The translations under genes were made by a program, and so were the position numbers. Shown one piece after another: positions 1 through 11,558 of a stretch of 64,000 bases of DNA. The stretch lies in contig NC_092271.1 in assembly GCF_036320965.1 (NCBI RefSeq), positions 13,054,096 to 13,118,095 of the forward strand. Reading direction: 5' to 3'. This DNA comes from Panulirus ornatus (Eukaryota; Arthropoda; Malacostraca; Decapoda; Palinuridae). The notes under the pieces were generated by a model. The model searched no databases, was not told the DNA's origin, and was given only the letters and a program-made list of their open reading frames with translations. Each line of letters starts with the position of its first letter. The stretch's first letter is position 1.

Positions 1-815
1 GGTGGATGTGCTGGAAATGAGATGTTTGAGGATAATATGTGGTGTGAGGTGGTTTGATCGAGTAAGTAATAACAGGGTAAGAGAGATGTGTGGTAATAAA
101 AAGAGTGTGGTTGAGAGAGCAGAAAAGGGTGTTTTGAAATGGTTTGGTCACATGGAGAGAATGAGTGAGGAAAGATTGACCAAGAGGATATATGTGTCAG
201 AGGTGGAGGAATTGAGGAGAAGTGGGAGACCAAATTGGAGGTGGAAAGATGGAGTGAAAAAGATTTTGAGTGATCAGGGCCTGAACATGCAGGAGGGTGA
301 AAGGCATGCAAGGAATAGAGTGAATTGGAACGATGTGGTTTACCGGGGTCGATGTGCTGTCAATGGATTGAACCAGGGCATGTGAAGCGTCTGGGGTAAA
401 CCATGGAAAGTTCCGTGGGGCATGGATGTGGAAAGGGAGCTGTGGTTTCAGTGCATTATACATGACAGCTAGAGACTGAGTGTGAACAAATGGGGTCTTT
501 GTTGTCTTTTCCTAGTGCTACCTTGCACACATGAGGGGGGAGGGGATTGTTATTCCATGTGTGGCAAGGTGGCGATGGGAATAAATAAAGGCAGACAGTA
601 TGAATTATGTATATGTGTATATATGTATATGTCTGTGTGAGTATATATATGTGTAACATTGAGATGTATAGGTATGTATATTTGCATGTGTGGACATGTA
701 TGTATATACATGTGTATGTGGGTGGGTTGGGCCATTCTTTCGTCTGTTTCCTTGCGCTACCTCACTAACGTGGGAGACAGCGACAAAGCAGAATAATAAA
801 AATATAAAAAATATA
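1..815 (+). mobile_element. LINE copy A, 3' part (cut by the window edge)
   Basis: This is the 3' end of a plus-strand non-LTR retrotransposon. It holds the last part of the ORF, then a 3'UTR of about 430 bp with two copies of the CTACCTCRC-type box, near 525 and 755. The 3' end reads GGGAGACAGCGACAAAGC followed by an A/T-rich tail, as in the other plus-strand copies ending near 17836, 54893 and 60660. The tail stops against the tRNA-like palindrome at 817. Confidence 0.85.
2..385 (+). pseudogene. LINE ORF, C-terminal domain fragment
   Basis: An open frame of 127 residues covers the region downstream of the reverse transcriptase domain. It shows the conserved blocks WFGHMERMSEERL, GRPNWRWKDGVKKIL and NRVNWNDVVYRG and ends at the TGA of 383-385. 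The same blocks recur in about ten other copies in the window, so this is family sequence and not a host gene. It is cut at the window start and has private substitutions (for example SDQGLN where most copies have SDRGLN or CDRGLN). The function of this C-terminal region is not established; it may bind nucleic acid. Confidence 0.8.
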
Positions 816-816
816 A

Positions 817-960
817 CAAACCTCCAACAACCAGGTTCGAACCCGGGACCCTTGCGCCAAAGACGGGAATGCTACCGCTAGGCTATGGGCCTAGCCTAGC
901 GGTAGCATTCCTGTCTTTGGCACAAGGGTCCCGGGTTCAATCCTGGTTGTTGGAGGTTTG
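817..960. repeat. Palindrome of two head-to-head tRNA-like sequences
   Basis: The arms 817-885 and 892-960 are reverse complements over 69 bp with 4 mismatches, separated by the 6-nt spacer TGGGCC. Each arm, read outward from the centre, carries an A-box-like TAGCCTAGCGGTAGC and a B-box-like GGTTCRAWCC in a T-arm context (CCCGGGTTC). This matches the RNA polymerase III promoter of tRNAs and tRNA-derived SINEs. The anticodon arm is imperfect, so neither half looks like a functional tRNA. The palindrome sits exactly between the 3' tails of two LINE copies pointing towards each other. Confidence 0.75.
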
Positions 961-1029
961 TATGTTCTATGAAGGTGCGTATTCATATGCACTTTATTCA
1001 TATGTATGTGTATATATATATTATTTATA

Positions 1030-1419
1030 TTATTTTATTTATTTTGCTTTGTCGCTGTCTCTCGCGTTTGCAAGGTAGCGCAAGGAAACAGACGAAAGAA
1101 ATGGCCCAACACACCGCCATACATATGTACATACATACACGTCCACACACGCAAATATACATACCCATACATCTCAATGTACGCATATATATACACACAC
1201 AGACACATACATATATACACATGCACACAATTCACACTGTCTGCCTCTATTCATTCCCATCGCCACCTCACCACACATGGAATAACATCCCCCTCCCCCC
1301 TCATGTGTGCGAGGTAGCGCTAGGAAAAGACAACAAAGGCCCCATTCGTTCACTCTTAGTCTCCAGCTGTCACGCAGTAATGCCCGAAACCACAGCTCCC
1401 CCTCCACATCCAGGCCCCC
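1030..1419 (-). mobile_element. LINE 3'UTR fragment (copy B tail)
   Basis: On the minus strand this is the common LINE 3'UTR: GCTTTGTCGCTGTCTC at 1044, the GCGAGGTAGCGC box near 1307 and the segment ending CCACATCCAGGCCCC near 1418. It lacks the ORF end that normally follows. The sequence jumps at about 1419 into a more internal part of the ORF, so this is either a separate tail-only insertion or the remains of an internal deletion. Confidence 0.8.
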
Positions 1420-2650
1420 TCTTTTTATTACCACACATCTCTCTTACCCTAGTATTACTTACTCGGTCAAACCAACTCATACCACATATTGTCCTCAAAA
1501 CATCTCATTTCCAGCACATCCACCCTCCTTCGCACAACTCCACCTATAGCCCACGCCTTGCAACCATATAACATTGTTGGAACCACTATTCCTTCAAACA
1601 TACCCATTTTTGCTTTCTGAGATAATGTTCTTGACTTCCACACATTCTTCAATGCTCACAGAACTTTCACCCCCTCCCCCACCCTATGATTCACTTCCGC
1701 TTCCATGGTTCCATCCGCTGCCAAATCCACTCCCAGATATCTAAAACACTTAAATCCTCCAGTTTTTCTCATTTCAAACTTACCTCCCAATTGACTTGTC
1801 CCTCAACCCTACTGTACCTAATAACCTTACTCGTTTCACATTTACTCTCAGCTTTCTTCTTTCACACACTTTACCAAACTCATTCACCAGCTTTTGTAGT
1901 TTCTCACACGAATCAGCCACCAGTGCTGTATCATCAGCAAACAACAACTGACTCACTTCCCAAGCTCTCTCATCCACAACAGACTGCATACTTGCCCCTC
2001 TTTCCAAAACTCTTACATTCACCTCCTTAACAACCCCATCCACAAACAAATTAAATAACCATGGAGACATCACACACCCCTGTTGCAAACCTACATTCAC
2101 TGAGAACCAATCACTTTCCTCTCTTCCTGCACGTACACATGCCTTACATCCTAGATAAAAACTCTTCACTGTTTCTAACAACTTGCCTCCCACACCATAT
2201 ATTCTTAATACCTTCACAGAGCATCTCTATCAACTTTATCATATGCCTTCTCCAAAATCATAAAAGCTCCATACAAATCCATTTGCTTTTCTAAGTATTT
2301 CTCACATACAATCTTCAAAGCAAACACCTGATCCACACATCCTCTACCACTTCTGAAACCACACTGCTCTTCCCCAATCGGATGCTCTGTACATGCGTTC
2401 ACCCTCTCAATCAATACCCTCCCCTATAATTTCCCAGGAATACTCAACAAACTTATACCTCTGTAATTTGAGCACTCACTTTTATCCCGTTTGCCTTTGT
2501 ACAATGGCACTATGCAAGCATTCCACCAATCCTCAGGCACCTCACCATGAGTCATACAGACATTAAATAACCTTATCAACCAGTCAACAATACAGACACC
2601 CTCTTTTTTAATAAATTCCACTGAAATACCATCCAAACCTGATGCCTTGC
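1420..2650 (-). mobile_element. LINE body fragment, RT region
   Basis: This minus-strand internal segment runs from the start of the RT domain (SGLDGISVEFIKK, near 2640) to the block near VREMCGNK at 1420-1490. It lacks both element ends. At 2650 it meets a plus-strand 3'UTR of the same family, giving an inverted junction. Several frameshifts and substitutions break the ORF, so it is an old copy. Confidence 0.85.
1780..2217 (-). pseudogene. Reverse transcriptase fragment
   Basis: The frame encodes 145 residues of an RT palm region. GLQQGCVMSPWLFNLF is followed by the catalytic LLFADDTALVAD block (the family's YxDD-type motif, here FADD). The expected upstream part, EKAYDRVDRDALWK, lies in the adjacent broken frame at 2214-2414 with EKAYDKVDRDAL. 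The C-terminal region follows with VNVKRVRLLG, where intact copies have VNVNKSKVIR, so it is degraded. Confidence 0.8.
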
Positions 2651-2883
2651 CTTGGAAAGTTGTGTGGGGCCTGGATGTGGAAAGGGCGCTGTGGTGTCGA
2701 TGCATTATACATGACAGCTAGAGACAGTGTGAACGAATATGGCCTTTGTTGTCTTTCCCAGCGCTACCTCGCGCACATGCGGGAGGGAAGGCGTTTTCAT
2801 TTCATGTGTGGCGGGGTATCGACGGGAATGCATAAGGGCAGACAGTATGAATTATGTACATGTGTATATATATGTACATGTTT
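2651..2883 (+). mobile_element. LINE 3'UTR fragment, plus strand
   Basis: The sequence from TTGGAAAGTTGTGTGGGGCC onward matches the start of the LINE 3'UTR. It continues through the CAGCGCTACCTCGCGCACAT box and GGCAGACAGTATGAATTATG. It then passes into the 34-bp minisatellite within its TATATGTACATG stretch, so the final GGGAGACAGCGAC end is absent. It begins at an inverted junction with the minus-strand LINE body. Confidence 0.8.
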
Positions 2884-5266
2884 AGGTACTTACACTTCCT
2901 ATATAATGTTTACTAGGTGGTTCTTACACTTCCTATATGATGTTTACAGGGTGGTACTTACACTTCCTATATGATGTTTACTGGGTGGTACTTGTACTTC
3001 CTATATGATGTTTAGTGGTTGGTACTTACACTTCCTCTATGATGTTTATTAGGTGGTTCTTACACTTCCTATATGATGTTTACTGGGTGGTACTTACACT
3101 TCCTATATGATACTTACTGGGTGGTACTTACACTTCCTATATGATGTTTACTGGGTGGTACTTACACTTCCTATATGATGTTTACTGGGTGGTACTTACA
3201 CTTCCTATATGATGTTTACTGGGTGGTACTTACACTTCCTATATGATGTTTACTGGGTGGTACTTACACTTCCTATATGATGTTTACTGGGTGGTACTTA
3301 CACTTCCTATATGATGTTTACTGGGTGGTTCTTACACTTCCTATATGATGTTTACTGGGTGGTACTTACACTTCCTATATGATACTGGGTGGTACTTACA
3401 CTTCCTATATGGTGTTTACTGGGTGGTACTTACACTTCCTGTATGTTGTTTACTGGGTGGTACTTACACTTCCTATATCATGTTTACTGGGTGGTACTTA
3501 CACTTCCTATATCATGTTTACTGGGTGGTACTTACACTTCCTATATCATGTTTACTGGGTGGTACTTACACTTCCTATATGGTGTTTACTGGGTGGTACG
3601 TACACTTCCTATATCATGTTTACTGGGTGGTACTTACACTTCCTATATCATGTTTGGGTGGTACTTACACTTCCTATATCATGTTTACTGGGTGGTACTT
3701 ACACTTCCTATATCATATTTACTGGGTGGTACTTACACTTCCTATATAATGTTTACTGGGTGGTACTTACACTTCCTATATGGTGTTTACTGGGTGGTAC
3801 TTACACTTCCTATATGATGTTTACTGGGTGGTACTTACACTTCCTATATGATGTTTACTGGGTGGTACTTACACTTCCTATATGGTGTTTACTGGGTGGT
3901 ACTTACACTTCCTATGTCATGTTTACTGGGTGGTACTTACACTTCCTATGTCATGTTTACTGGGTGGTACTTACACTTCCTATATCATGTTTACTGGGTG
4001 GTACACTTCCCATATGATGTTTACTGGGTGGTACTTACACTTCCCATATGATGTTTACTGGATGGTACTTACACTTCCTATATCATGTTTACTGGGTGGT
4101 ACTTACACTTCGTATATCATGTTTACTGGGTGGTACTTACACTTCCTGTATGATGTTTACTGGGTGGTACTTACACTTCCTATATGATGTTTACTGGGTG
4201 GTACTTACACTTCCTATATGGTGTTTACTGGGTGGTACTTACACTTCCTATATCATGTTTACTGGGTGGTACTTACACTTCCTATATCATGTTTACTGGG
4301 TGGTACACTTCCCATATGATGTTTACTGGGTGGTACTTACACTTCCCATATGATGTTTACTGGATGGTACTTACACTTCCTATATCATGTTTACTGGGTG
4401 GTACTTACACTTCCTATATGGTGTTTACTGGTGGTACTTACACTTCATATATGATGTTTACTGGGTGGTACTTACACTTCCTATATGATGTTTACTGGGT
4501 GGTACTTACACTTCCTATATGGTGTTTACTGGGTGGTACTTACACTTCCTATATCATGTTTACTGGGTGGTACTTACACTTCCTATATCATGTTTACTGG
4601 GTGGTACTTACACTTCCTATATCATGTTTACTGGGTGGTACTTACACTTCCTGTATGATGTTTACTGGGTGGTACTTACACTTCCTATATGATGTTTACT
4701 GGGTGGTACTTACACTTCCTATATCATGTTTACTGGGTGGTACTTACACTTCCTATATCATGTTTACTGGGTGGCACTTACACTTCCTGTATGATGTTTA
4801 CTGGGTGGTACTTACACTTCCTATATGATGTTTACTGGGTGGTACTTACACTTCCTATATGGTGTTTACTGGGTGGTACTTACACTTCCTATATCATGTT
4901 TACTGGGTGGTACTTACACTTCCTATATGGTGTTTACTGGGTGGTACTTACACTTCCTATATCATGTTTACTGGCTGGTACTTACACTTCCTATATCATG
5001 TTTACTGAGTGGTACTTACACTTCCTATTTGATGTTTACTGGGTGGTACTTACACTTCCTATATGATGTTTACTGGGTGGTACTTACACTTCCTATATGG
5101 TGTTTACTGGGTGGTACTTACACTTCCTATATGATGTTTACTGGGTGGTACTTACTCGTCCTATATGGTGTTTACTGGGTGGTACTTACACTTCCTATAT
5201 CATGTTTACTGGGTGGTACTTACACTTCCTATATCATGTTTACTGGGTGGTACTTACAGTTCCTAA
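2882..5266. repeat. 34-bp minisatellite, about 70 units
   Basis: Tandem units of 34 bp contain TTTACTGGGTGGTACTTACA followed by CTTCCTATAT and a variable GATG, CATG, GGTG or AATG. Roughly 2.38 kb gives about 70 units. Early units (to about 3120) are the most divergent and later ones nearly identical apart from the variable position. Shortened units occur near 3380, 3650, 4001 and 4303. The unit is not a multiple of 3 and has no stop in the plus frames, so long meaningless plus-strand ORFs arise. The array starts inside a LINE 3'UTR. Confidence 0.97.
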
Positions 5267-6060
5267 CTGAATTGTTTGGTAGGTAGCACTTGTGTGATAT
5301 TTTTCACCTAATTTGCTTACAGTTTCCCTACACTCGTAGTTTAGAGCCACCTATAATCTCATAACCAGACAAAGCAATAAAATGATCCACTTCAAATCTC
5401 ACAATCAGACAAGGAAGGTGTTTACGGATAACTAGTACCGTCCACATGCCCAGACACTTGCGTCGTGAGTCATACGCATTTAACTGGTACTGAATTCCTC
5501 CCGGGAATCGTGTGCTTACACACGTATACCACACACACACACACCTGGGCTCGCGGAGTGTTGATGGTCGACCGTCCGGTCGAGGACTTCAACGCTGCCC
5601 AGAAGGTATCCTACAGAGACAACCCGAGCCAGGGTGGACGGTACGAGTGGGCTGGGTGTTGGGATGCCTTGGACACTGGTGGATGCAAGGGAACCTCACC
5701 GTATCCCTCCACATTCCCTTGTCTGGCCAGTAAAATGTTCCAGGTCGAATTTGCCAAGTTGGTCGACAGTGATCCCCTTCTGTAGGAAGTGTTCGCGCGC
5801 AGCGGTTTCCAGACTTTCAAGACTTCGAAACGAAAGAATGGCCAACGTTACGAAATCAAAAGTAAACTTCATAGACTTGTTTTAAATCTGCAGAATGTAG
5901 TAAGTAGTAGCCACGGATGGCGATAAATCATGATAAGAGTGATTAATGTTCGCCGTACGATAGACGGGGGTGGCATGAGCTACGGCTTTATAGGTATTGT
6001 GGTGTGAGACGGGGGAGGTGGGTGATGCTACAGGTGTGGCGGGAGGGACGGGTGAGGCGA

Positions 6061-6089
6061 CAGGTAAGTTGGAGGAAGTCGTGACGTCA
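6061..6089 (+). promoter_or_regulatory. Donor-like site and CRE-like palindrome
   Basis: CAG|GTAAGT at 6061-6069 is a perfect metazoan 5' splice site. TGACGTCA at 6082-6089 is the full cAMP-response (CREB/ATF) palindrome. Together with higher GC content they could mark a first non-coding exon for the gene starting at 11559. Both are short enough to occur by chance. Confidence 0.2.
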
Positions 6090-9000
6090 CCGCCGAGTTG
6101 CTGATCACTCTTAAAATAACAATTTGTTATATAAATGCAGACTTCTCTAGCAGAATGTAGTACCCATTATATTCATTCATATACAAGTCATGATGCCCGG
6201 CAGCATTACCAGGCGGTATTACCTGCTCTGTGTGGCTACACTGTGTTCCCTTGAAAAGCAACATGTTACCAACATAAATTCCTGAAGCACCTGAGGCCTG
6301 AGCGAGCAGTGAGGATCAGACAGCCAGTGAGGAGTGTCGCTCCCTCCAGTCCTCTGCAAGTGATGGAAAAAAAAGTGACAACCGGCGTCATCAGGACGTG
6401 AGTGAGTGGTGGTCGTTGGCCCGTGACGGTAGTGTGGTGACGGTATCGTGACGTGAAATGTGACATGAGTATTGCTGGGGAAAGTCAGTGATGGTGTTGA
6501 TGAACAGTCGCCTCCCGCACCACCCCTGCATGTACTGCACTGGCAGGTGTACTCACACACACACATACGACCACCAGTACTAACATGAACATATTCCCGG
6601 TGACTTACAATTTGGCCTTTAGTGATGGTAGCCCCAGCGGGTCACGCTCGGCCCGACCCACAGCAGTGTGTAACTTGAAGAGTTCCGCCACCACTTCCAG
6701 GAAGCCTCTCCCGCCAACCACACGGCGACCACCTCGCCTCCCGAGGTTCCCGCGCCAAGATGGTCACTGTACACACACTCCCCCATTAACTTCTTTCCGC
6801 TTGTTGTGTAAGATCCACCTCAGCCTAGTTCAGGCCTCTCGCTTAAGCACGGCCCTTCTTCCCCTCCGCCTTACTTTAAGGTACCACGTAATGTTCCTCA
6901 TATTGTACAGTCATGATTATTCATTTTCAAAACCAAACTACAGAATGAAGTACCGTATAGCAGTATTAAGATTAACCGTTCTTATAAGCTCATGAGGTGA
7001 GGACCGAAATCTGCTCTTGCTACTGGTGATGGTACAAGCTAACCGTGACTCATTCTCGCTGTGTTTACATTACTAGTCGCGTGAGAGTATTAAATGTAAC
7101 AGTGACAGGTTGGAATGTTGTGATTCATGGTGACACGAGAACCCTGAGGTGGACCTCGACCCGCTCTGCTGACGGTTCAGGTGGCGGTGCACGTTCCTCC
7201 TCCAAGACACTAAGCTACCGGTACTTCCACTTTGTTTATGTCGTACCATTATAGCAAGATGTGGGTGTTGGATAAGCTTCGGCCACCACGCCACAACAAG
7301 GGAAGACACCGCACAAATTCAAACTTACAGCTGAGTCTCATGTGGCTGTAAGACCACCTGTGGCATCTCGTATCTCACCTTTGCCCTTACCCCTACAGTC
7401 TTCAACGAACTAGTAATCAGAAATACGATAACCAAGTTCACGATGTTCGAATTATGACTATCCATCACGAACCCTTATTCCAAGTAATGTGTAATTCCTT
7501 GAGCATGAGTTAAGATTAATAAGGAAACTATGCCGCTGGCCTGATTACCTGAGTACCCTATTTCGTAACATTCCTTATAATCGTGTCACTACAACAGATC
7601 AAACTTGTTAGGTTACCTAAGTACTGTATACTTTTGTTATTGTGTCTAAATATTTTCACACTAAGTCTCACCGAAAACTTTGTACATGTAGAAATTCCAG
7701 TACTGGAATACTTTTTGTATGTTTTGAGATTTTTACCCTCATGTTGCCCCCGTCTCTTAACCTTGTATGTATATATGTGTTTTCAACTGCTGTGTGTGAG
7801 GTGAACATTGTATGTTTGTGGACTGAAAGCCAGCAGCCCATGTGTGGATGAAACAGAAAGAAAAGACAGCAACGTGGGCTAAAGAAGTGAACCGTGGAGG
7901 CTACAAATGCTCTGGCTCACTACACACAGTCGTCAGTAACCCTCCCGACACACAGGCGGGTAGGTAGTGGGTGGCTACTTACAAACCAGTGTATCAACCG
8001 CAGATGGACTGAAGGGGTTTAATGTCGAGTGGTGTCCATAACCCGCCAACCGTTGTGTTAAAGTACCGCAACAAACAATAGTATGACCTCGGTAGAAAGA
8101 GACTTCATAGCTATTTGCATTTCACATAATACATACGTCTTTCATTTAGTACCATCGTACCCAAGGGGAAACGAATGTTTTCAAGTTCTTTTTAATGCTC
8201 GACATTTCCAGTAACATCTAAATTAATATGTGCACATAAAAATAATGTTCCCCTTTAGAGGTAATCAACTACATACAATACATTGGTCATATTCCTAGAA
8301 TATTGCGTTCATTTCATTAACCGTATTAATAACTGCTCTTCAAGTATAGGAGCAAATAGCTATGCATCTTACGGAATTTTAAAAGCGGATTTTCGCGCAA
8401 GAGAGTTTATAAGTATCTAATGAAATAATACTTTCAAGAGCTACCATTATATCAAGTTGATAAAAGATAAACCCAACTCAGAATAAAACTGTCCACAGCA
8501 CCACACATGTGCATAATTCGTTATTTGGATCATCGACTTGCCGACGACCATGGATCATTAGGGCCTTCAAGGCCAACTTATAATGGCCAGTAAAAAAAAA
8601 TCTGAATACCTGTCTCAGTTGTTCAATTTCAAGAACATAAATACTCTTGCATAACCCATACACATACCTGGAGCCAGCGGCAATGTTCATTCATTCAATG
8701 TGATGAAAATTATTTCGTACTATTTCACTTTGCCAGTTTACCTCATACATTTCTATCTGGATATGAATGACGAGATGGCATTCAGTATTAGCGTTCTCAC
8801 GAGAACTTGTTCCAATAAGAACTAACCCAGTTAATACTTCAACCACGATTGTAGGAAACTGGTCTTTCGATCACAGTTATAGGGAAATCTGGTCTCGGGG
8901 GTTTACGAAATCAACGGTAGAAAAATAACTATCAAGAGTAACATGTCTATAGTATGCAACTGTCATTATTTCAACGAATGCTTAGTTCATTTCTTCCGGT

Positions 9001-10076
9001 ATTAAAAATTAAACTCAATTTTTCATTTTTTTTTTAAGATATCAAAGAATTCGAAGTCACTAAGCTGTGGCTGCTCAATGAGGCTAGGCTGTACACGACC
9101 AATATGGATTTCTTAGTATTCATTCGTAAACAGAAATATCACTAATTATAATAACGTTCTCTTTAAAGCCGTTTAGAAAAAAAAAAAAATGCTAGAGTTC
9201 TCACATTCTCGTCCTCCCCACGCCATCAATTGGTGGAATGTGTAATGTCCTTCACACACACCAGATAGCTTATGAATTCCAACTTGAGGTTTTTGTTGTG
9301 CATCGTTCATCCGAATTCCTCTACGCCACAGCAGACGAGGCAGTCGTATTTTACACCCTAATGATTTGTCTTTATACTTAGATCGCTGAATATGCAGTTA
9401 TAATGTTAAACCTGAGGAGCGTAATCGTCAATATTCTCATACACTGTGGGAAAGTGGTTGGTGAAGGTGGTTGACTGGGTGGGCGGTGCAGTAGAACGGC
9501 CTTGTAGTGGCTAAGGAAAAGAATCGACGCAGTTAAGTTTGGCCTCTCCCGCTGACGACCTTCAGACAACACACACACACACACACACAAATTACATTCG
9601 TTAAGAGTGGTTTATGCTAGAATTTTCGGAGTTTCGGTGTTCACGCTCGAGTTGAAGATACAATAAACTTACTGAAACATTACAGAGTACAGTGCTGTAT
9701 GTTAATTACCGATCACTCGTCATTTCTTTGTTCGACGACTTGTTCTGGGTCCACTTCCCAGCCAGCCCCGTGCCAGCTGCTGTGATCATAAGGTCTCTGG
9801 CTCCTTGCAGAAATTTATGCAAGACCCTACCCGAAACAATTTACCTCGTAATTCGAGTTTTTTTTCTCTCTGCTTTACGGATAAGTACATATGTCACATA
9901 AAGGAAACTGTTTTGAATATAAGATTAAAAGACAAGAGAAAAAGACAAAATTCACTAGAGAGAGTGCCAGGGGTGCGTGACCTAACTTGAATAAATCGAG
10001 AGGGAATGGTATGTGAGCGGGTGTGGGTTGACCTACTACCTCCCACGGGCTGGAGAGAAGCGCTTTGTCCTTTTAC

Positions 10077-10180
10077 CAGTTCCTGTGTCTGGCAAGATAG
10101 CTTTCTCCAGCCTCTCCAGAGTGGTTACCAGCAGGGTCGCCACCTCTGCTGCAGCTTTCCTGACGTGATGGTCACCAGCT
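10077..10180 (-). other. Weak candidate internal exon
   Basis: On the minus strand, TATGTTTGCAG precedes a 104-nt open segment and GTAAAA follows it. The frame reads AGDHHVRKAAAEVATLLVTT and continues as LERLEKAILPDTGT, which looks like an amphipathic helix. The tract before the acceptor is not clearly pyrimidine-rich and no neighbouring minus-strand exon with a matching phase was found. No family was recognised. Confidence 0.2.
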
Positions 10181-10705
10181 CTGCAAACATACGAGTCCGT
10201 CAGTTGCCTCTAAGTGATCACGGCGCGGGACATGTTGCTTGGGGTGTGGTCACAAGCCACAGCGACCGACCATTTAAAAGACCATTTTCACCAGGGTTTC
10301 AACTAGCTGCTATACCAGCCCCTACGGTTACTTACACACAAACAAGTCGCTAACAACTTTCTAGAATCAGATGTTACCTGCCAATGCTGATGAAACGCAT
10401 CCAAAAATGTGAAAGTAAATTTTGTGTACGAAACTAATATTCTCGCACGTTGGTTGAGCAGTGTTTACCAGTTTTGTTGTTTAACTTGTTCGTGTTTACA
10501 CATCGTCTTCCAACCACTTCGAAATATCTCAGAAATTTGCTCGAAAAGTCAGCGATCGTATTTACGTAAGTAAAGAATTGTCTTAACTAAGTCTAGCATT
10601 TTTTTTTTTTTAAATCGTTGAATAGGCAGAACAAAACCGAATGCCAGTCAAGATCTGAGTTTCTTGAATCTGTAATAATCTGACAAGTCTAAAACTTTTT
10701 CAACG

Positions 10706-10744
10706 CGTGTGTGTGTGTGTGTGTGTGTGCGTGTGTGTGTGTGT
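10706..10744. repeat. (GT)n microsatellite
   Basis: An almost pure GT run with one interruption (GTGC near 10730), flanked by unique sequence. Confidence 0.95.
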
Positions 10745-11558
10745 TCAGGGTTTTTATGACGTTTTTAATGACTAGTTATCTAAGAAAAGTCGAAGAATTA
10801 CTTACTTGGAATGTACGTAAACATGATCAGTTTAGCTGCGTGACAACTGTCATTAATAGCAATAAAATGGTACATTTGACAACAGAATATCACATGCCGA
10901 CAACGATTTTCCAAGATAACCTTATGAAAATCAACACTCTTCTAGGTTGTGTAACAATAATTACGCACATTAGTTTCACGATACGAGAACCAAATCATCA
11001 TAATCCGGTGAGGTCATCCTCAATCAAGGGCCACATACATAGTGTGATAAGGTATTAGAAGACGTTTCAAGATGTTCAAGAGTACTCGACTGTTTATGAT
11101 GTTGACGGCCATATGAAGCCTAGCTGATATGAGGCCTGAGGCCCATGTAACCAGCCAACCTTTAAACTCCTGCCGCTTCTCAACGGAGAAGCTCGAGTCG
11201 AATATGGAGTGTCACGTTCTTGGCTTGATCAAGTTTTCCTTTACTGCTCCCTCCTGTTGGTCGAGACATCGGGACCGTATACGATTAAAATGACCTTATT
11301 CCGAGGAATGAATTTCCTGCTATATGTTATGTCATCTTGTTTTAATCCTATACCTTACAGTTCCAGGGAATTCTAAGACACATAACAGAACGCATTAAAG
11401 AAAGTGAGTGATCTGATAACCAAATAATTTCCCTGCAAGCTATAACTTAAAGAGACAGGCAAACCATGGCTTGCAAGAGGTAAATAAGTAATGGAAAACA
11501 GAAAGTTGTGTGAGTAGCAGAGTGGACGTCAGTCACTACCGCTGAGGAGGTTAACCCC

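Larger units (their letters stand above)
5267..11530. other. Stretch without a recognised gene
   Basis: No LINE or convincing protein-coding exon was recognised on the plus strand here. Open frames up to 136 codons (6585-6995) have no recognisable domain. The part from 5550 to 7300 is less AT-rich than its surroundings and contains a perfect TGACGTCA and a strong donor-like CAGGTAAGT at 6061, so an upstream non-coding exon or promoter is possible. From 7400 to 10000 the DNA is AT-rich and unique, with short A or T runs. A weak minus-strand exon candidate lies at 10077-10180. Confidence 0.5.

Noticed and set aside
3345..5286. Long plus-strand ORFs with periodic FTGWYLHFLYHVYWVVLTLP-like proteins
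   Set aside because: They are forced by the 34-bp tandem repeat, which has no stop in the plus frames; all three frames give the same periodic peptide.
5465..5785. ORF of 106 codons, plus strand
   Set aside because: No recognisable domain, no clear splice or start context, and overlapping open frames on both strands.
6585..6995. ORF of 136 codons, plus strand
   Set aside because: Composition-driven (Pro/Arg/Ser-rich, then Leu-rich), with no domain and no codon bias like that of exons 6-7.
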